From Bordetella ansorpii (GTDB lineage Bacteria > Pseudomonadota > Gammaproteobacteria > Burkholderiales > Burkholderiaceae_B), in NCBI RefSeq assembly GCF_900078705.1, contig NZ_FKIF01000002.1, positions 930,001-994,000 of the forward strand: DNA of 64,000 nt, written 5' to 3'. The notes beneath the pieces were generated by a model. That model worked only from the letters and a program-made list of their open reading frames with translations, had not been told where the DNA came from and did not search any database. A program made the position numbers and the translations under genes. Shown here piece after piece: positions 16,498 to 25,451 of this stretch (position 1 is the first letter of the stretch; every line of letters starts with the position of its first letter).

Positions 16498-18063
16498 ATG
16501 GGCAAGATACGCAACGTGCTTTTCATCATGGCGGACCAGCTGCGCGCCGACCACCTGGGCTGTTACGGCCATCCCTATCTGCGCACGCCGAACCTGGATG
16601 CGCTGGCCGCGCGCGGCGTGCGCTTCACACGGGCCTTCGTCAACTCGGGCGTGTGCGGGCCGTCGCGCATGAGCTACTACACGGGCCGCTATCCCTCCAG
16701 CCACGGCACGACCTGGAACCGCGTTCCCTTGTCGGTGGGCGAGGTGACGCTGGGCGAATACCTGGCCGGCGGCGGCCACAAGCTGGCGCTGGCGGGCAAG
16801 ACCCACGTCATCCCGGACAAGGACGGCATGGCGCGGCTGGCGATCGACGGCGGTTCGGAACTGGGCGAGCTGCTGGCGCGCGGCGGCTTCGTCGAACTGG
16901 ACCGCTACGACGGCCATCACGAGCCGGGCGAGGAAAGCGGCTATCCCGCCTTCCTGCGGCGCCATGGCTACGATTCGGCGGACCCCTGGACCGACTATGT
17001 CATCGCCGGCATCGACGAGCAGGGCCAGGTGGTCAGCGGCTGGCACATGCGCAACACGCACCTGCCTTCGCGCGTGCAGGAGGCGCATTCCGAGACCGCC
17101 TACATGACCGACCAGGCGCTGGACTTCATGCGCCGGCGCGGCGACCAGCCCTGGGTGCTGCACCTGAGCTACGTGAAGCCGCATTGGCCGTACATGGCGC
17201 CCGCCCCCTATCACCGCCTGTACACGCCAGACCAATGCCTGCCCGTGTCGCGCAACGTGCGGGAGTTGCAGCAGGCGCATCCTGCCTTGCAGGCCTATCG
17301 GCAGCACGAGGAAAGCCAGAGCTTCGCGATGGACGAGTGCGTGCGCAGGGTGCGCCCCGCTTACCAGGGCCTGATCCATCAGCTGGACGACCATCTCGGG
17401 CGCCTGTTCGACGACATGGAAGGCGCGGGCCGCATGGACGATACGCTCATCGTGTTCACGGCCGATCACGGCGATTTCCTGGGCGATCACTGGCTGGGCG
17501 AGAAGGAGCTGTTCTACGACACCGTGCAGCGAGTGCCCTTCATCGTGATGGATCCCAGCCGCGAGGCCGACGCCACGCGCGGACAGGCGCTGCACGACAT
17601 GGTGGAAAGCGTCGACGTGGTGCCCACGGTGTTGCAGGCGCTGGACCTGCCCGTGCCCGCGCACCGTATCGAAGGCCGTGCCTTGCAGACGCTGCTGCAT
17701 GGCCGCGGCGAGGCCTCGTGGCGGGACTGCGTGTTCTCGGAGCTGGACTACAGCTTCCGGCAGGCGCGACTGCTGTTGGGCAAGACGCCGCAGAATGCGC
17801 GGGCCTGGTCGGTGCGCACCGATCGGTGGCGCTACGTGTACTGGCTGGACGAGCCTGAACAGCTGTACGACCTGCAGGCCGATCCCGGCGAGTTCCAGGA
17901 TCTTGGCCGCAGCGCCGCGCACGAGGCCGTGCGCGTGCAGCTGCGCAGGGGATTGCTGGACTGGGCCGCGCGCCGCAAGCGCCGCACCACCCTCAGCGAC
18001 GAGGCCGTGGCGCAGGCCACCAACGCGCACAAGCGGGCGGGGGTGTTCTTCGGGCAGTGGTGA
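16498..18063 (+). CDS. Sulfatase / arylsulfatase-like hydrolase
   Basis: The 521-residue protein belongs to the alkaline-phosphatase superfamily. It starts with NVLFIMADQLRADHLGCYG, supplying metal-binding Asp residues, and carries the C-x-P-S-R sulfatase signature with Cys53 (VCGPSRMSYYTGR), the residue normally converted to formylglycine. A second metal site is visible in VFTADHGDFLGDHWLGEKE. No signal peptide is seen, so it should act in the cytoplasm. Related members are phosphonate monoester or phosphodiester hydrolases, and this alternative cannot be excluded. It is paired with the upstream Bug receptor. Confidence 0.88.
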   Translation: MGKIRNVLFIMADQLRADHLGCYGHPYLRTPNLDALAARGVRFTRAFVNSGVCGPSRMSYYTGRYPSSHGTTWNRVPLSVGEVTLGEYLAGGGHKLALAGKTHVIPDKDGMARLAIDGGSELGELLARGGFVELDRYDGHHEPGEESGYPAFLRRHGYDSADPWTDYVIAGIDEQGQVVSGWHMRNTHLPSRVQEAHSETAYMTDQALDFMRRRGDQPWVLHLSYVKPHWPYMAPAPYHRLYTPDQCLPVSRNVRELQQAHPALQAYRQHEESQSFAMDECVRRVRPAYQGLIHQLDDHLGRLFDDMEGAGRMDDTLIVFTADHGDFLGDHWLGEKELFYDTVQRVPFIVMDPSREADATRGQALHDMVESVDVVPTVLQALDLPVPAHRIEGRALQTLLHGRGEASWRDCVFSELDYSFRQARLLLGKTPQNARAWSVRTDRWRYVYWLDEPEQLYDLQADPGEFQDLGRSAAHEAVRVQLRRGLLDWAARRKRRTTLSDEAVAQATNAHKRAGVFFGQW

Positions 18064-18114
18064 GCGCCCGCCCGGTTCGCCCGTGTCCCAGGGCCTTTTA
18101 GCGTCAACAGCCTG

Positions 18115-18918
18115 CTAGGCGTACTTGCCGGTCAGGCCGCCGTCGACCACCAATTCCGTGCCGGTGATGTACGAGGCCGCGTCGGAAGCCAGGAAAGCCA
18201 CGGCATTGGCCACTTCCCACGGTGTGCCCATGCGCTGCATCGGGACCTGCCGGTCCCGGGCCGCGCGCGCGGCGTCGAGATCGGTGGCGTCGAACATGCG
18301 CGCCACGTTTGCCGCCACGCGAGGTGTGTCGATCAGGCCGGGCACCACGGTGTTCACTCTGATGCCATCGGCAGCGTACTGTTGCGCCGCCATGCGCGCA
18401 AAATGGATGACGGCCGCCTTGGTCACGCTGTAGGCCAGGTGAGGATAGCCCACGTATCTGAGGCCCGCGACGGAAGAGACCGTCACGATCGCGCCGCCGC
18501 CCTGCCGGCGCATGATGGGGACGACCAGCCGCGTGGCAATCAGCAGGCTGGTGACATTGACCTGCTGGATGCGTTCCCAATCGGACAGCTCGGTGTCCTC
18601 GATGCCGCCCACCTTGCCGATCCCCGCATTGGCCTGCAGGATGTCGATCCGCTCATAGCGGGCCAGGGCCGCGTTCACCGCGGCCTGCATGGCCTGGGGG
18701 TCGGCCACGTCCGCCTGGACGGCCAGGGCCTGGCCGCCGGCTTGCGACACGGCCTGGGCAGCGTCCCGCGCGGCCTGCGGGTCGTGATCCAGCGCCACCA
18801 CGGCCGCGCCCTGGCGCGCCAGCGTCACGCAACTGGCCTTGCCGATGCTCCAGCCGGGCGCCGAGCTGCCAGCGCCGGCCACCAGCGCCACCTTGCCGGA
18901 CAGCGGTCCGCCGTTCAT
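18115..18918 (-). CDS. Short-chain dehydrogenase/reductase
   Basis: The 267-residue protein has a Rossmann-type nucleotide site of the form [12 protein letters not shown], in which the usual GxxxGxG is extended by extra residues. It also has NAG (QANAGIG) and the catalytic Tyr-x-x-x-Lys in [14 protein letters not shown]. The C-terminus ends in the SDR-typical [17 protein letters not shown]. It is the last gene of the Bug-ligase-lyase operon, 55 bases after the lyase, and converges with the sulfatase gene. It probably oxidises or reduces a pathway intermediate; the substrate is unknown. Confidence 0.9.
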   Translation of the reverse strand: MNGGPLSGKVALVAGAGSSAPGWSIGKASCVTLARQGAAVVALDHDPQAARDAAQAVSQAGGQALAVQADVADPQAMQAAVNAALARYERIDILQANAGIGKVGGIEDTELSDWERIQQVNVTSLLIATRLVVPIMRRQGGGAIVTVSSVAGLRYVGYPHLAYSVTKAAVIHFARMAAQQYAADGIRVNTVVPGLIDTPRVAANVARMFDATDLDAARAARDRQVPMQRMGTPWEVANAVAFLASDAASYITGTELVVDGGLTGKYA

Positions 18919-18973
18919 GGCAGGCCCCCGCGCCGGCGGGCCGCGACGGCCTTTCGGGCGTGCGGCGTTGCGC

Positions 18974-19768
18974 TCATGTCGCGCTCCGGTCTTGCTGGTG
19001 CGAGACGCCTGCGCCGACGTAGGGGATCGCTTCGTCGATGGTTTCCCAGATGAACCGGCCCGAGGGACTTTGCTGCTCTTCCGCGACGTGCGACACGAGG
19101 CCGGCCGCGCGCGAGATCACCGCGAAGCCACGCATCAGGGCAGTGGGTACGCCGATCTCGCCCAACAGGGCCGCGACGGCGCCCGTTGCGTTGATGGTGA
19201 TGTGCTTGCCGTAGGCCTGGTCGATGGCGTCCGCCAGCAGGCGCAGGGCGCGCAGCCAGTCTCCGGGCAGGTCGGATTCCGCTTCGGCCAGCGCAAGCAG
19301 TTTCACCGCGCGCGGATCGTCGGGTTTGTGCAGATGGTGGCCGAAGCCCGGCAGCGCGTGCCGTGATTGCCGGTACTCCTGGGCGATGGCCCGGGCCTCG
19401 GCGGGCGCGTCGGCGGCTTGGCGGATGCGCGCCAGCAATCCGGAGCAGTTCTCCATGGTGCCGACGAACCGGCTGCCGACGGCCATCAGCCCCGACGCGA
19501 CCGCGCCCTGCAGGTTTTCGGGGGCGCTCATGTAGACCACCCGGGTGGCGATGGCGCTGGGAGTCAGGCCGTGCTCCATCAACGTCACCAGCACGGCATC
19601 GACGATCCGCAGATCCACGGGGCGGGCCGGCCGTCCCAGGATCTGCATGACCATGACTTCGGTGAACGTCTTCTTTCCGATCAGGTCCTCGACCAGATCG
19701 GCGTCACGGTAGTACATGCCCGTCAGATGGTGGGCACAAAGCCGGGTTTCAGGCGAGGGGGGACTCAT
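18974..19768 (-). CDS. Citryl-CoA lyase-like protein (citrate synthase fold)
   Basis: The 264-residue protein resembles the citryl-CoA lyase domain of ATP-citrate lyase and short citrate-synthase-like lyases: [18 protein letters not shown] near 93-110, and [14 protein letters not shown] with the CoA/oxaloacetate-site His144. Such enzymes cleave citryl-CoA to acetyl-CoA and oxaloacetate. At the place of the catalytic aspartate in the NVDG-type motif, this protein appears to have NATG (residues 193-196). The chemistry or substrate may therefore differ. Its start overlaps the stop of the CoA ligase gene by 4 bases, which supports a ligate-then-cleave pathway. Confidence 0.82.
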   Translation of the reverse strand: MSPPSPETRLCAHHLTGMYYRDADLVEDLIGKKTFTEVMVMQILGRPARPVDLRIVDAVLVTLMEHGLTPSAIATRVVYMSAPENLQGAVASGLMAVGSRFVGTMENCSGLLARIRQAADAPAEARAIAQEYRQSRHALPGFGHHLHKPDDPRAVKLLALAEAESDLPGDWLRALRLLADAIDQAYGKHITINATGAVAALLGEIGVPTALMRGFAVISRAAGLVSHVAEEQQSPSGRFIWETIDEAIPYVGAGVSHQQDRSAT

Positions 19769-21270
19769 GCGATCTCCTTCAGCGCGGTTTCCCGCACGGC
19801 GTTCTTCAACACCTTGCCCACCGACGATTTCGGCAGGCTCTGGTGAACATGGATGTGCTTGGGCGTGTGCACGGGACCGAGCAGGCCGCGCACGTGTTCC
19901 TGCAACGCCTGGGCGTCGGCGCTGCAGCCGGGATGGAACTGCACCGCCGCGTGCACGGCCTCGCCCCATTTCTCGTCGGGCAGTCCGAACACCGCGCATT
20001 CGTAGACGGCGGGGTGCGAGGACAGGGCATTCTCGACATCCACCGGATAGACGTTGAACCCGCCGGTGATGATCACGTCGCGCAGGCGGTCTTTCAGGAA
20101 CAGGAATCCGCGTTCGTCCACCAGGCCCACGTCGCCCGTGTGCAGCCAGCCGTCCACCAGCGTTTCGGCAGTCTTGTCCGGCAGCCGCCAATAGCCCGTC
20201 ATGACCAGGTCGCCGCGGACCACGACTTCCCCCATTTCGCCGGCGGGCAGCAGCTTGCCGTCGGGCGCCCTGATGGCCAGTTCGGAGTACCAGGTGCAGC
20301 GGCCCACCGACCCACGGTTGGCGGGATCTTCCAGCTCGCCGGGCGGCAGCACGGTGACGATCTGCGGGGCCTCGGTCTGGCCATAAGTGGTGCCCAGGAC
20401 CGGCCCGAAGAACGCGCGGGCACGGTCGATCAGCTCGGGCGGCATGGGCGCCCCGCCGTAGATCAGGTTGCGCAGGCGGGGAAAGTCGGCGCGCGAGACG
20501 CCTTCCTGCGCCATCAACATGTAGATCAGGGTCGGCGGCATGAAACTCATCGTGCCGCCGCGTTCGCGGAAGGCCTGCGTCACGGCGGCGGGGCCGCTGC
20601 CGTCCAGCAGGAGGTGCGTGCCCCCCTGCGCCAGCACGGGCAGCAGGTAGGTGCCCGTTCCGTGGGTGATGGGGGCGCAGACCACGTAGCGGTCTTCGCA
20701 CGTCAGTTTCCAGTGGGCGATCTGGTTGACGATGCCCGCGTTCCAGGCGCGGTAGGGCTGCATCACCCCCTTGGGCAATCCGGTGGTGCCACCGGTGAAC
20801 TTGATGGCCTGCGTGGCGTCGCGCGACAGGTCGTGCCGTGCCGGCTGCTGGCCCGCATGCCTGTGCAGCAGCGATGCCAGCGTGGGCGAGCCAGGGGCGT
20901 CGTGCAGGTGTACCCTTCCCGCGGCAGGGGGGCCCAGCAACGGCAGCCCGCTTTCATCGCCGATGATGATGCTGGGCTGCGTGGCGTCGAGGATGCGGCC
21001 GATCTCGCGTTCGGTGCTGCGGTAGTTCAGCGGCACCCAGATCTTGCCGCTGGCCAGTACGGCCAGCAGGGCCAGGATGTGTTCGGCGGTGTTGCCTGCG
21101 CACAGGGCGACGCGGCTTTGCGGCTCGGGATCCAGCGCCTGCAGCGCGGCCGCCAGGGCGCGGACCTGGGCGGCCAGCTCGGCGTAGCAAAGACTGCCTT
21201 GCGGCCCGGACAGCGCAATGCGCTCGGGATGGCGCTGCGCGGCGCGGAAGAAGAAATCGATGGGATACAC
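19765..21270 (-). CDS. AMP-forming acyl-CoA synthetase
   Basis: The 501-residue member of the ANL superfamily has the phosphate-binding loop KFTGGTTGLPKGVMQ, the ATP motif TYGQTEAP, the HTGDVG hinge-side motif (DGWLHTGDVGLVDERGF) and the C-terminal lysine segment LPKSSVGKVLKNAVRE. It should activate a carboxylic acid with ATP and CoA. Placed between a Bug receptor gene and a citryl-CoA-lyase-like gene, it probably supplies the CoA ester for that lyase. Annotation as a long-chain fatty acid ligase would be misleading here; the context suggests a small polar acid. Confidence 0.92.
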   Translation of the reverse strand: MYPIDFFFRAAQRHPERIALSGPQGSLCYAELAAQVRALAAALQALDPEPQSRVALCAGNTAEHILALLAVLASGKIWVPLNYRSTEREIGRILDATQPSIIIGDESGLPLLGPPAAGRVHLHDAPGSPTLASLLHRHAGQQPARHDLSRDATQAIKFTGGTTGLPKGVMQPYRAWNAGIVNQIAHWKLTCEDRYVVCAPITHGTGTYLLPVLAQGGTHLLLDGSGPAAVTQAFRERGGTMSFMPPTLIYMLMAQEGVSRADFPRLRNLIYGGAPMPPELIDRARAFFGPVLGTTYGQTEAPQIVTVLPPGELEDPANRGSVGRCTWYSELAIRAPDGKLLPAGEMGEVVVRGDLVMTGYWRLPDKTAETLVDGWLHTGDVGLVDERGFLFLKDRLRDVIITGGFNVYPVDVENALSSHPAVYECAVFGLPDEKWGEAVHAAVQFHPGCSADAQALQEHVRGLLGPVHTPKHIHVHQSLPKSSVGKVLKNAVRETALKEIA

Positions 21271-21285
21271 CTGGGACTCCTCGGG

Positions 21286-22272
21286 TCAGTTGGCCTTGAG
21301 GTTCGCGGCTCGGACCACCTTGCCCCATTTGTCGATCTCGCTGGCGACCCATGCGGCAAAGTCCGAACGTCCGTTGGGCGGTGGCGGGGCCCAGAAACCC
21401 GATTTTTCGTAGGCCTGCTTGATCTGCGCGGTGGCGAGTGCCTTGTTGACGGCCTCGTTCAGCCGGTTCAGGATGGGTTGGGGCGTACCGGCCGGGGCCA
21501 TCAGCCCGAACCAGGACTGCACCTCGAAACCCTTCAGGCCGCTCTCGTTCAACGTGGGCACGTCTGGCAGGGAAGCCAGCCGGCTGCCCGAGGTCACGCC
21601 GATGGCGCGCAGTTTGCCTGCCTGCACGTGCGGCAGCGAGGAGGGCAGGTTGTCGAACATGGAGTCCACCTGGCCGCCCAGGAGGTCGGCCACGGCCGGG
21701 CCGCTGCCGCGGTAGGGCACGTGAAGAATGTCCACTGCGGTCTGCATCTTGAACAGTTCGCACGACAGGTGGATCGACGAGCCGTTGCCGGACGAGGCGC
21801 AGGTCAGCTTGCCTGGGTGTTCCCTGGCGTAATGGATGTACTCCTGCACCGTCTTGACCGGCACCTTGGGATTGACCACCAGGACGTTCGGAATGGTGGC
21901 CAGCATCGCGATGGGGGCGAAGTCCTTCACGAAGTCGTAGTTCAGCTGCGAATAGAGCGTGCGGTTGATCGTGTTGGCGATCGACCCCACGTAGAGCGTG
22001 TAGCCGTCGGGTTGGGCGCGCGCCACGATCTCGGCTCCGATGTTGCTGTTGGCGCCCGTCTTGTTCTCGACCACGACGGTCTGGCCCAGCACGTCGGACA
22101 GCGATTTGGCCATCAGCCGCGCGACGATATCGGTGGCGCCGCCCGCGGCGTAGCCGACGACCAGCGTGATGGGACGTTGAGGATAGGTTTCGGCGGCCGT
22201 CGCGGCATGGGCCGTGAACAGGGTGCTGGCCGAGACGAGCGCGGCGCGAATGAGCCTGGGAAGCGACACCAT
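21286..22272 (-). CDS. Bug-family periplasmic substrate-binding protein
   Basis: The 328-residue receptor has a Sec signal peptide (LIRAALVSASTLFTAHAATAA), the ligand loop TLVVGYAAGGATDIVARLMA and the family-typical VPYRGSGPAVADLLGGQVDSMF. It is the first gene of a four-gene operon (Bug, acyl-CoA synthetase, citryl-CoA-lyase-like, SDR) divergent from an IclR gene. The start at 22272 gives the usual N-terminus; the frame is open for some distance upstream. A tricarboxylate or related hydroxy acid is a plausible ligand, since some Bug proteins bind citrate. Confidence 0.93.
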   Translation of the reverse strand: MVSLPRLIRAALVSASTLFTAHAATAAETYPQRPITLVVGYAAGGATDIVARLMAKSLSDVLGQTVVVENKTGANSNIGAEIVARAQPDGYTLYVGSIANTINRTLYSQLNYDFVKDFAPIAMLATIPNVLVVNPKVPVKTVQEYIHYAREHPGKLTCASSGNGSSIHLSCELFKMQTAVDILHVPYRGSGPAVADLLGGQVDSMFDNLPSSLPHVQAGKLRAIGVTSGSRLASLPDVPTLNESGLKGFEVQSWFGLMAPAGTPQPILNRLNEAVNKALATAQIKQAYEKSGFWAPPPPNGRSDFAAWVASEIDKWGKVVRAANLKAN

Positions 22273-22289
22273 GGGTTGTCTCCTGATTT

Positions 22290-22306
22290 TGTCTAATATT
22301 TGGACA
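22290..22306. promoter_or_regulatory. Candidate IclR operator, copy 1
   Basis: Read on the minus strand this 17-base site is TGTCCAAATATTAGACA, with TGTC/GACA ends. It shares its first ten bases (TGTCCAAATA) with the site at 22364-22380, in inverted orientation. It lies 18 bases before the Bug start, in the space between the Bug operon and the divergent IclR gene. Confidence 0.55.
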
Positions 22307-22363
22307 GATCTGTGCCTGTCGAGACCTATATTCAGGTGCAATGCCCGCATCGCCAACGGTACT

Positions 22364-22380
22364 TGTCCAAATAATGAACA
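22364..22380. promoter_or_regulatory. Candidate IclR operator, copy 2
   Basis: TGTCCAAATAATGAACA on the plus strand repeats the ten-base core of the site at 22290-22306 and ends in a TGTC.../...ACA type symmetry. It overlaps the ATG at 22374, one of two possible starts of the IclR gene. Binding here would repress that gene directly. Confidence 0.5.
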
Positions 22381-23132
22381 ACGAAACCTCTGCCGAGAGT
22401 GGCCCGCGCGTCCTGCGGCGCGGCCTGCGGATCCTGCGCGTGCTCAGGGAGGCGGGGGCGGGCGGCCTGCACGTGGTCGAGATCGCCCGGCGCGTGGGGA
22501 TGCAGCGATCCACGGTGTATCGCTACCTGGACGTGCTGGTGGAAGAGGGGTACGTGGTACGTGAACCGGACGCCGTGCGCTGGCGCACCGCCGAAACGGC
22601 CGCGCTGATGGCTGCGGACCCGCATGCCGAAGCCGTGCGGCGCCTGCGGCCCGCGATGCGGCGGATCAGCGATGCCAGCGGCGATTCGTCCTTTCTGATC
22701 GTGCGCGCGGGCGGCGACTCGCTGTGCCTGCATCGCGAGCTCGGCAATTACGCCGTGCAGGTCCTGGCCGTCACGGTGGGCCACCGCCAGCCGCTGGGAG
22801 TGGGGGCCGCCGGGCTGGCGTTGCTGTCGGCGCTGCCGGACGCCGAGGCGCGGGAGGTCATTGCGCAGAACGCCGGGGCGCTGCGCGCCTACGGCGGAAT
22901 GACGGTCGAGCAGATGCGGCGGCTGGTGAGCAACACGCGCGATCGCGGCTGGGCCGTGGTGGGAAACTCGGCCGTTCCGGGAGTGCTGGGCGTGGGCGCG
23001 GCGCTTTGCGACGCGGGCGGCTATCCGCGCGTGGCGGTCAGCGTATCCAGCCTGATCGACCGGATGCCGGCCGGGCGCCAGCGCGCCATTGCGCAGCAGA
23101 TCCGAACCCAGCTGGCACAGGCGCCCTTATGA
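22374..23132 (+). CDS. IclR-family transcriptional regulator
   Basis: The product (252 residues from this start) has the winged helix VLRRGLRILRVLREAGAGGLHVVEIARRVGMQRSTVYRYLDVLVEEGYV and a C-terminal IclR effector domain. An in-frame ATG at 22341 would add 11 residues. The start at 22374 is preferred because the added residues look unlike the family and a putative operator overlaps this region. It is divergent from the Bug/ligase/lyase/SDR operon and is the likely regulator, with two 17-base sites between them. Confidence 0.88.
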   Translation: MNNETSAESGPRVLRRGLRILRVLREAGAGGLHVVEIARRVGMQRSTVYRYLDVLVEEGYVVREPDAVRWRTAETAALMAADPHAEAVRRLRPAMRRISDASGDSSFLIVRAGGDSLCLHRELGNYAVQVLAVTVGHRQPLGVGAAGLALLSALPDAEAREVIAQNAGALRAYGGMTVEQMRRLVSNTRDRGWAVVGNSAVPGVLGVGAALCDAGGYPRVAVSVSSLIDRMPAGRQRAIAQQIRTQLAQAPL

Positions 23133-23191
23133 AGGCCGGGGGGCGCCGCCGCCCGCCAGGCGGGATGGCGACGCCACTCTGTCGGGCGGCC

Positions 23192-23725
23192 TCAGGCGGC
23201 CGGCGCCCGATACGTCTTCTGGTAGTGCACGCTGAAGGTCTTGAACGCGGCCAGCGCCTTGTGCGGATCGTGGCCCGGCTTGACCAGGAAGCTGTCGAAG
23301 CCGACGCGCGCCTGGTAGTGGATGGTGTCGATCATCACGTCGCCCACCGCGCGCAGTTCGCCGGTGTAGCCGTAACGCGTGCGCAGCAACTGCGCCAGCG
23401 AATAGCCGCGGCCATCGGTGTAGGCCGGGAACTCGATGGCGATCAGCGCGATGCCGGTGGTGTCCAGCGTGCCGCCATCGCCGCCCAGCAGGTCGGTCAG
23501 GTCGGTGTCCGGCGGCAGCAGCACGCCTACCGGGTGCTGGCGCGCGCGCAACACGTCGCGCGCGGCCTTCCAGGTGGCCAGCGGCACGACCCAACCGGGT
23601 TCGTCGGCGGGCACGGCGTCAGCCGCGGCACCGTCTTCCGGCACGTAGTTGCGCCACGTGTCGGCCTGCAGCGCGCCGTGGTGGATCAGGTGGGCAGTGC
23701 TCAGGTCCAGGGTGGCGTCAGGCAT
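23192..23725 (-). CDS. DUF934 protein linked to sulfite reductase
   Basis: The 177-residue protein has the DUF934 core: GVLLPPDTDLTDLL, IAIEFPAYTDGRGYSLAQLLRTRYGYTGELRAVGDV and FDSFLVKPG. DUF934 genes almost always follow the nitrite/sulfite reductase gene in beta-proteobacteria and are thought to assist assimilatory sulfate reduction; the mechanism is not established. It overlaps the reductase gene by 8 bases, showing translational coupling. No cysH or cysDN follows; the next gene is the convergent IclR regulator. Confidence 0.9.
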   Translation of the reverse strand: MPDATLDLSTAHLIHHGALQADTWRNYVPEDGAAADAVPADEPGWVVPLATWKAARDVLRARQHPVGVLLPPDTDLTDLLGGDGGTLDTTGIALIAIEFPAYTDGRGYSLAQLLRTRYGYTGELRAVGDVMIDTIHYQARVGFDSFLVKPGHDPHKALAAFKTFSVHYQKTYRAPAA

Positions 23726-25451
23726 CCGCGGTCTCCTCGGGCTTGACGATCTCGGGATCGCTGTACACGTCTTTCTTGAACGGATCGATGCCCAGGCGGT
23801 CGACCACGTCGATGAAGCGCTCGTCCTCGCTGTCGCGCAGGCTGAGGTAGGTGCGGATCAGGCGGTCGACCACCACCGGCACGGTCGCGCGCGCGAACGA
23901 GGGGCCGATGATGCGGCCGATGGCCGCGCCGCCGCCACGCTGCGACTCCAGGTCGGGCAGCGGCTTGGCCGCGCCGTTCTGGCGGCCGCCGATGGTGACC
24001 TGATACCACTCTTCGCCGGCCTTGTCGACGCCCAGGATGCCGATGTGGCCCACGTGGTGATGGCCGCAGGCGTTGATGCAGCCCGAGATGTTCAGGTCGA
24101 GTTCGCCGATTTCGAACAGGTAGTCCAGGTCGTCGAAGCGGCGCTGGATGGACTCGGCCACGGGAATGGAGACGGCATTGGCCAGCGAGCAGAAGTCTCC
24201 GCCCGGACAGGCGATGATGTTGGTCAACAGGCCGATGTTGGCGGTGGCCAGGCCCAGGGCGCGCAGCTCTTGCCAGAGCTCGTGCAACTGCGAGCGGCGC
24301 ACGTCGGCCAGGATCAGGTTCTGCTCGTGCGAGACGCGCAGTTCGCCGAAGCCATAGCGTTCCGACAGGTCGGCCACGGCGTCCATCTGGTCGGCCGTGA
24401 TGTCGCCCGGCGGCACGCCGGTGGGCTTGAGCGACACGGTGACGGCGGCGTAGCCGGCCACCTTGTGGTCCTTCACGTTGCGGCGCAGCCAGTGCGCGAA
24501 GGCGGGATTCAGCGCGGCATGCCCGGCCGTGGTGTCGGCGTCGTTGGCGGCCTGCGCGTCGTACTGCGGCCACGTGAAGCGGCTGGCGATCGTGTCGACG
24601 AACTGCTGCGTGATCGTGTCGGGGCCGTCCTTGATGCGCTGCCACTCTTCATCGACCTGCCGGGCGTACTCCTCGGGCGTCAGGTCCTTCACCAGGATCT
24701 TGATGCGCGCCTTGTACTTGTTGTCGCGGCGGCCGTGCAGGTTGTAGACGCGCAGCGCGGCTTGCAGGTAGGTCAGCAGGTGCTGCCATTCGACGAACGG
24801 GTTGATCAGGTGGCCGACCATGGGCGTGCGGCCCAGGCCGCCGCCGATCCACACCCGGAAACCCATCCTGCCGTCACGTTCGACCGCTTGCAGGCCGATG
24901 TCGTGCACGCCCACGGCGGCTCGGTCCTCGACGGCGCCGCTGACGGCGATCTTGAACTTGCGCGGCAGGAAGGCGAATTCGGGGTGCAGCGTGGACCACT
25001 GGCGGATGATCTCGCACCACACCAGCGGGTTGACCAGCTCGTCGGGCGCGATGCCGGCGAAGTGGTCGGTGGTGGTGTTGCGGATACAGTTGCCGCTGGT
25101 CTGGATGGCGTGCATCTGCACCTTGGCCAGTTCGGCCAGGATGGCGGGCACGTCTTCCAGGCGCGGCCAGTTGAACTGGATGTTCTGGCGCGTGGAAAAG
25201 TGGCCGTAGCCGCGATCCCAGGTGCGGGCGATGTGGGCCAGTGTGCGCAACTGGCGCGCGGCCAGCATGCCGTAGGGGATGGCCACGCGCAGCATCGGCG
25301 CATGGCGCTGCACGTACAGGCCGTTCTGCAGGCGCAGGACGCGGAATTCGTCTTCGGTCAGCTGGCCGTCGAGGAACCGGCGCGTCTGGTCGGTGAACTG
25401 CGCCACGCGCTCGTCGACCAGTTGCTGGTCGACCGGATCGTAGACATACAT
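23718..25451 (-). CDS. cysI: Ferredoxin-type nitrite/sulfite reductase
   Basis: The 577-residue protein has the two-fold repeated nitrite/sulfite reductase ferredoxin-like and catalytic domains. The cysteines that ligate the [4Fe-4S]-siroheme centre are in ACPGGDFCSLANA and SGCINACGHHHVGHIGI, a C-x5-C...C-x3-C pattern. It reduces sulfite to sulfide (or nitrite to ammonia) in the cytoplasm. Coupling to a DUF934 gene favours the assimilatory sulfite role. The start MYVYDPVDQQLVDERVAQF at 25451 is the usual N-terminus of this subfamily. Confidence 0.93.
   Translation of the reverse strand: MYVYDPVDQQLVDERVAQFTDQTRRFLDGQLTEDEFRVLRLQNGLYVQRHAPMLRVAIPYGMLAARQLRTLAHIARTWDRGYGHFSTRQNIQFNWPRLEDVPAILAELAKVQMHAIQTSGNCIRNTTTDHFAGIAPDELVNPLVWCEIIRQWSTLHPEFAFLPRKFKIAVSGAVEDRAAVGVHDIGLQAVERDGRMGFRVWIGGGLGRTPMVGHLINPFVEWQHLLTYLQAALRVYNLHGRRDNKYKARIKILVKDLTPEEYARQVDEEWQRIKDGPDTITQQFVDTIASRFTWPQYDAQAANDADTTAGHAALNPAFAHWLRRNVKDHKVAGYAAVTVSLKPTGVPPGDITADQMDAVADLSERYGFGELRVSHEQNLILADVRRSQLHELWQELRALGLATANIGLLTNIIACPGGDFCSLANAVSIPVAESIQRRFDDLDYLFEIGELDLNISGCINACGHHHVGHIGILGVDKAGEEWYQVTIGGRQNGAAKPLPDLESQRGGGAAIGRIIGPSFARATVPVVVDRLIRTYLSLRDSEDERFIDVVDRLGIDPFKKDVYSDPEIVKPEETADA

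Noticed and set aside
18974-20701. A 575-codon frame that would fuse extra residues to the citryl-CoA-lyase-like protein
   Set aside because: The added part is the acyl-CoA synthetase gene read out of frame. The ATG at 19768, with its 4-base overlap, gives the complete 264-residue protein.
19843-22296. An open frame of 817 codons opposite the acyl-CoA synthetase and Bug genes
   Set aside because: It spans two clear genes on the other strand and the gap between them, and has low-complexity composition. It is a shadow frame.
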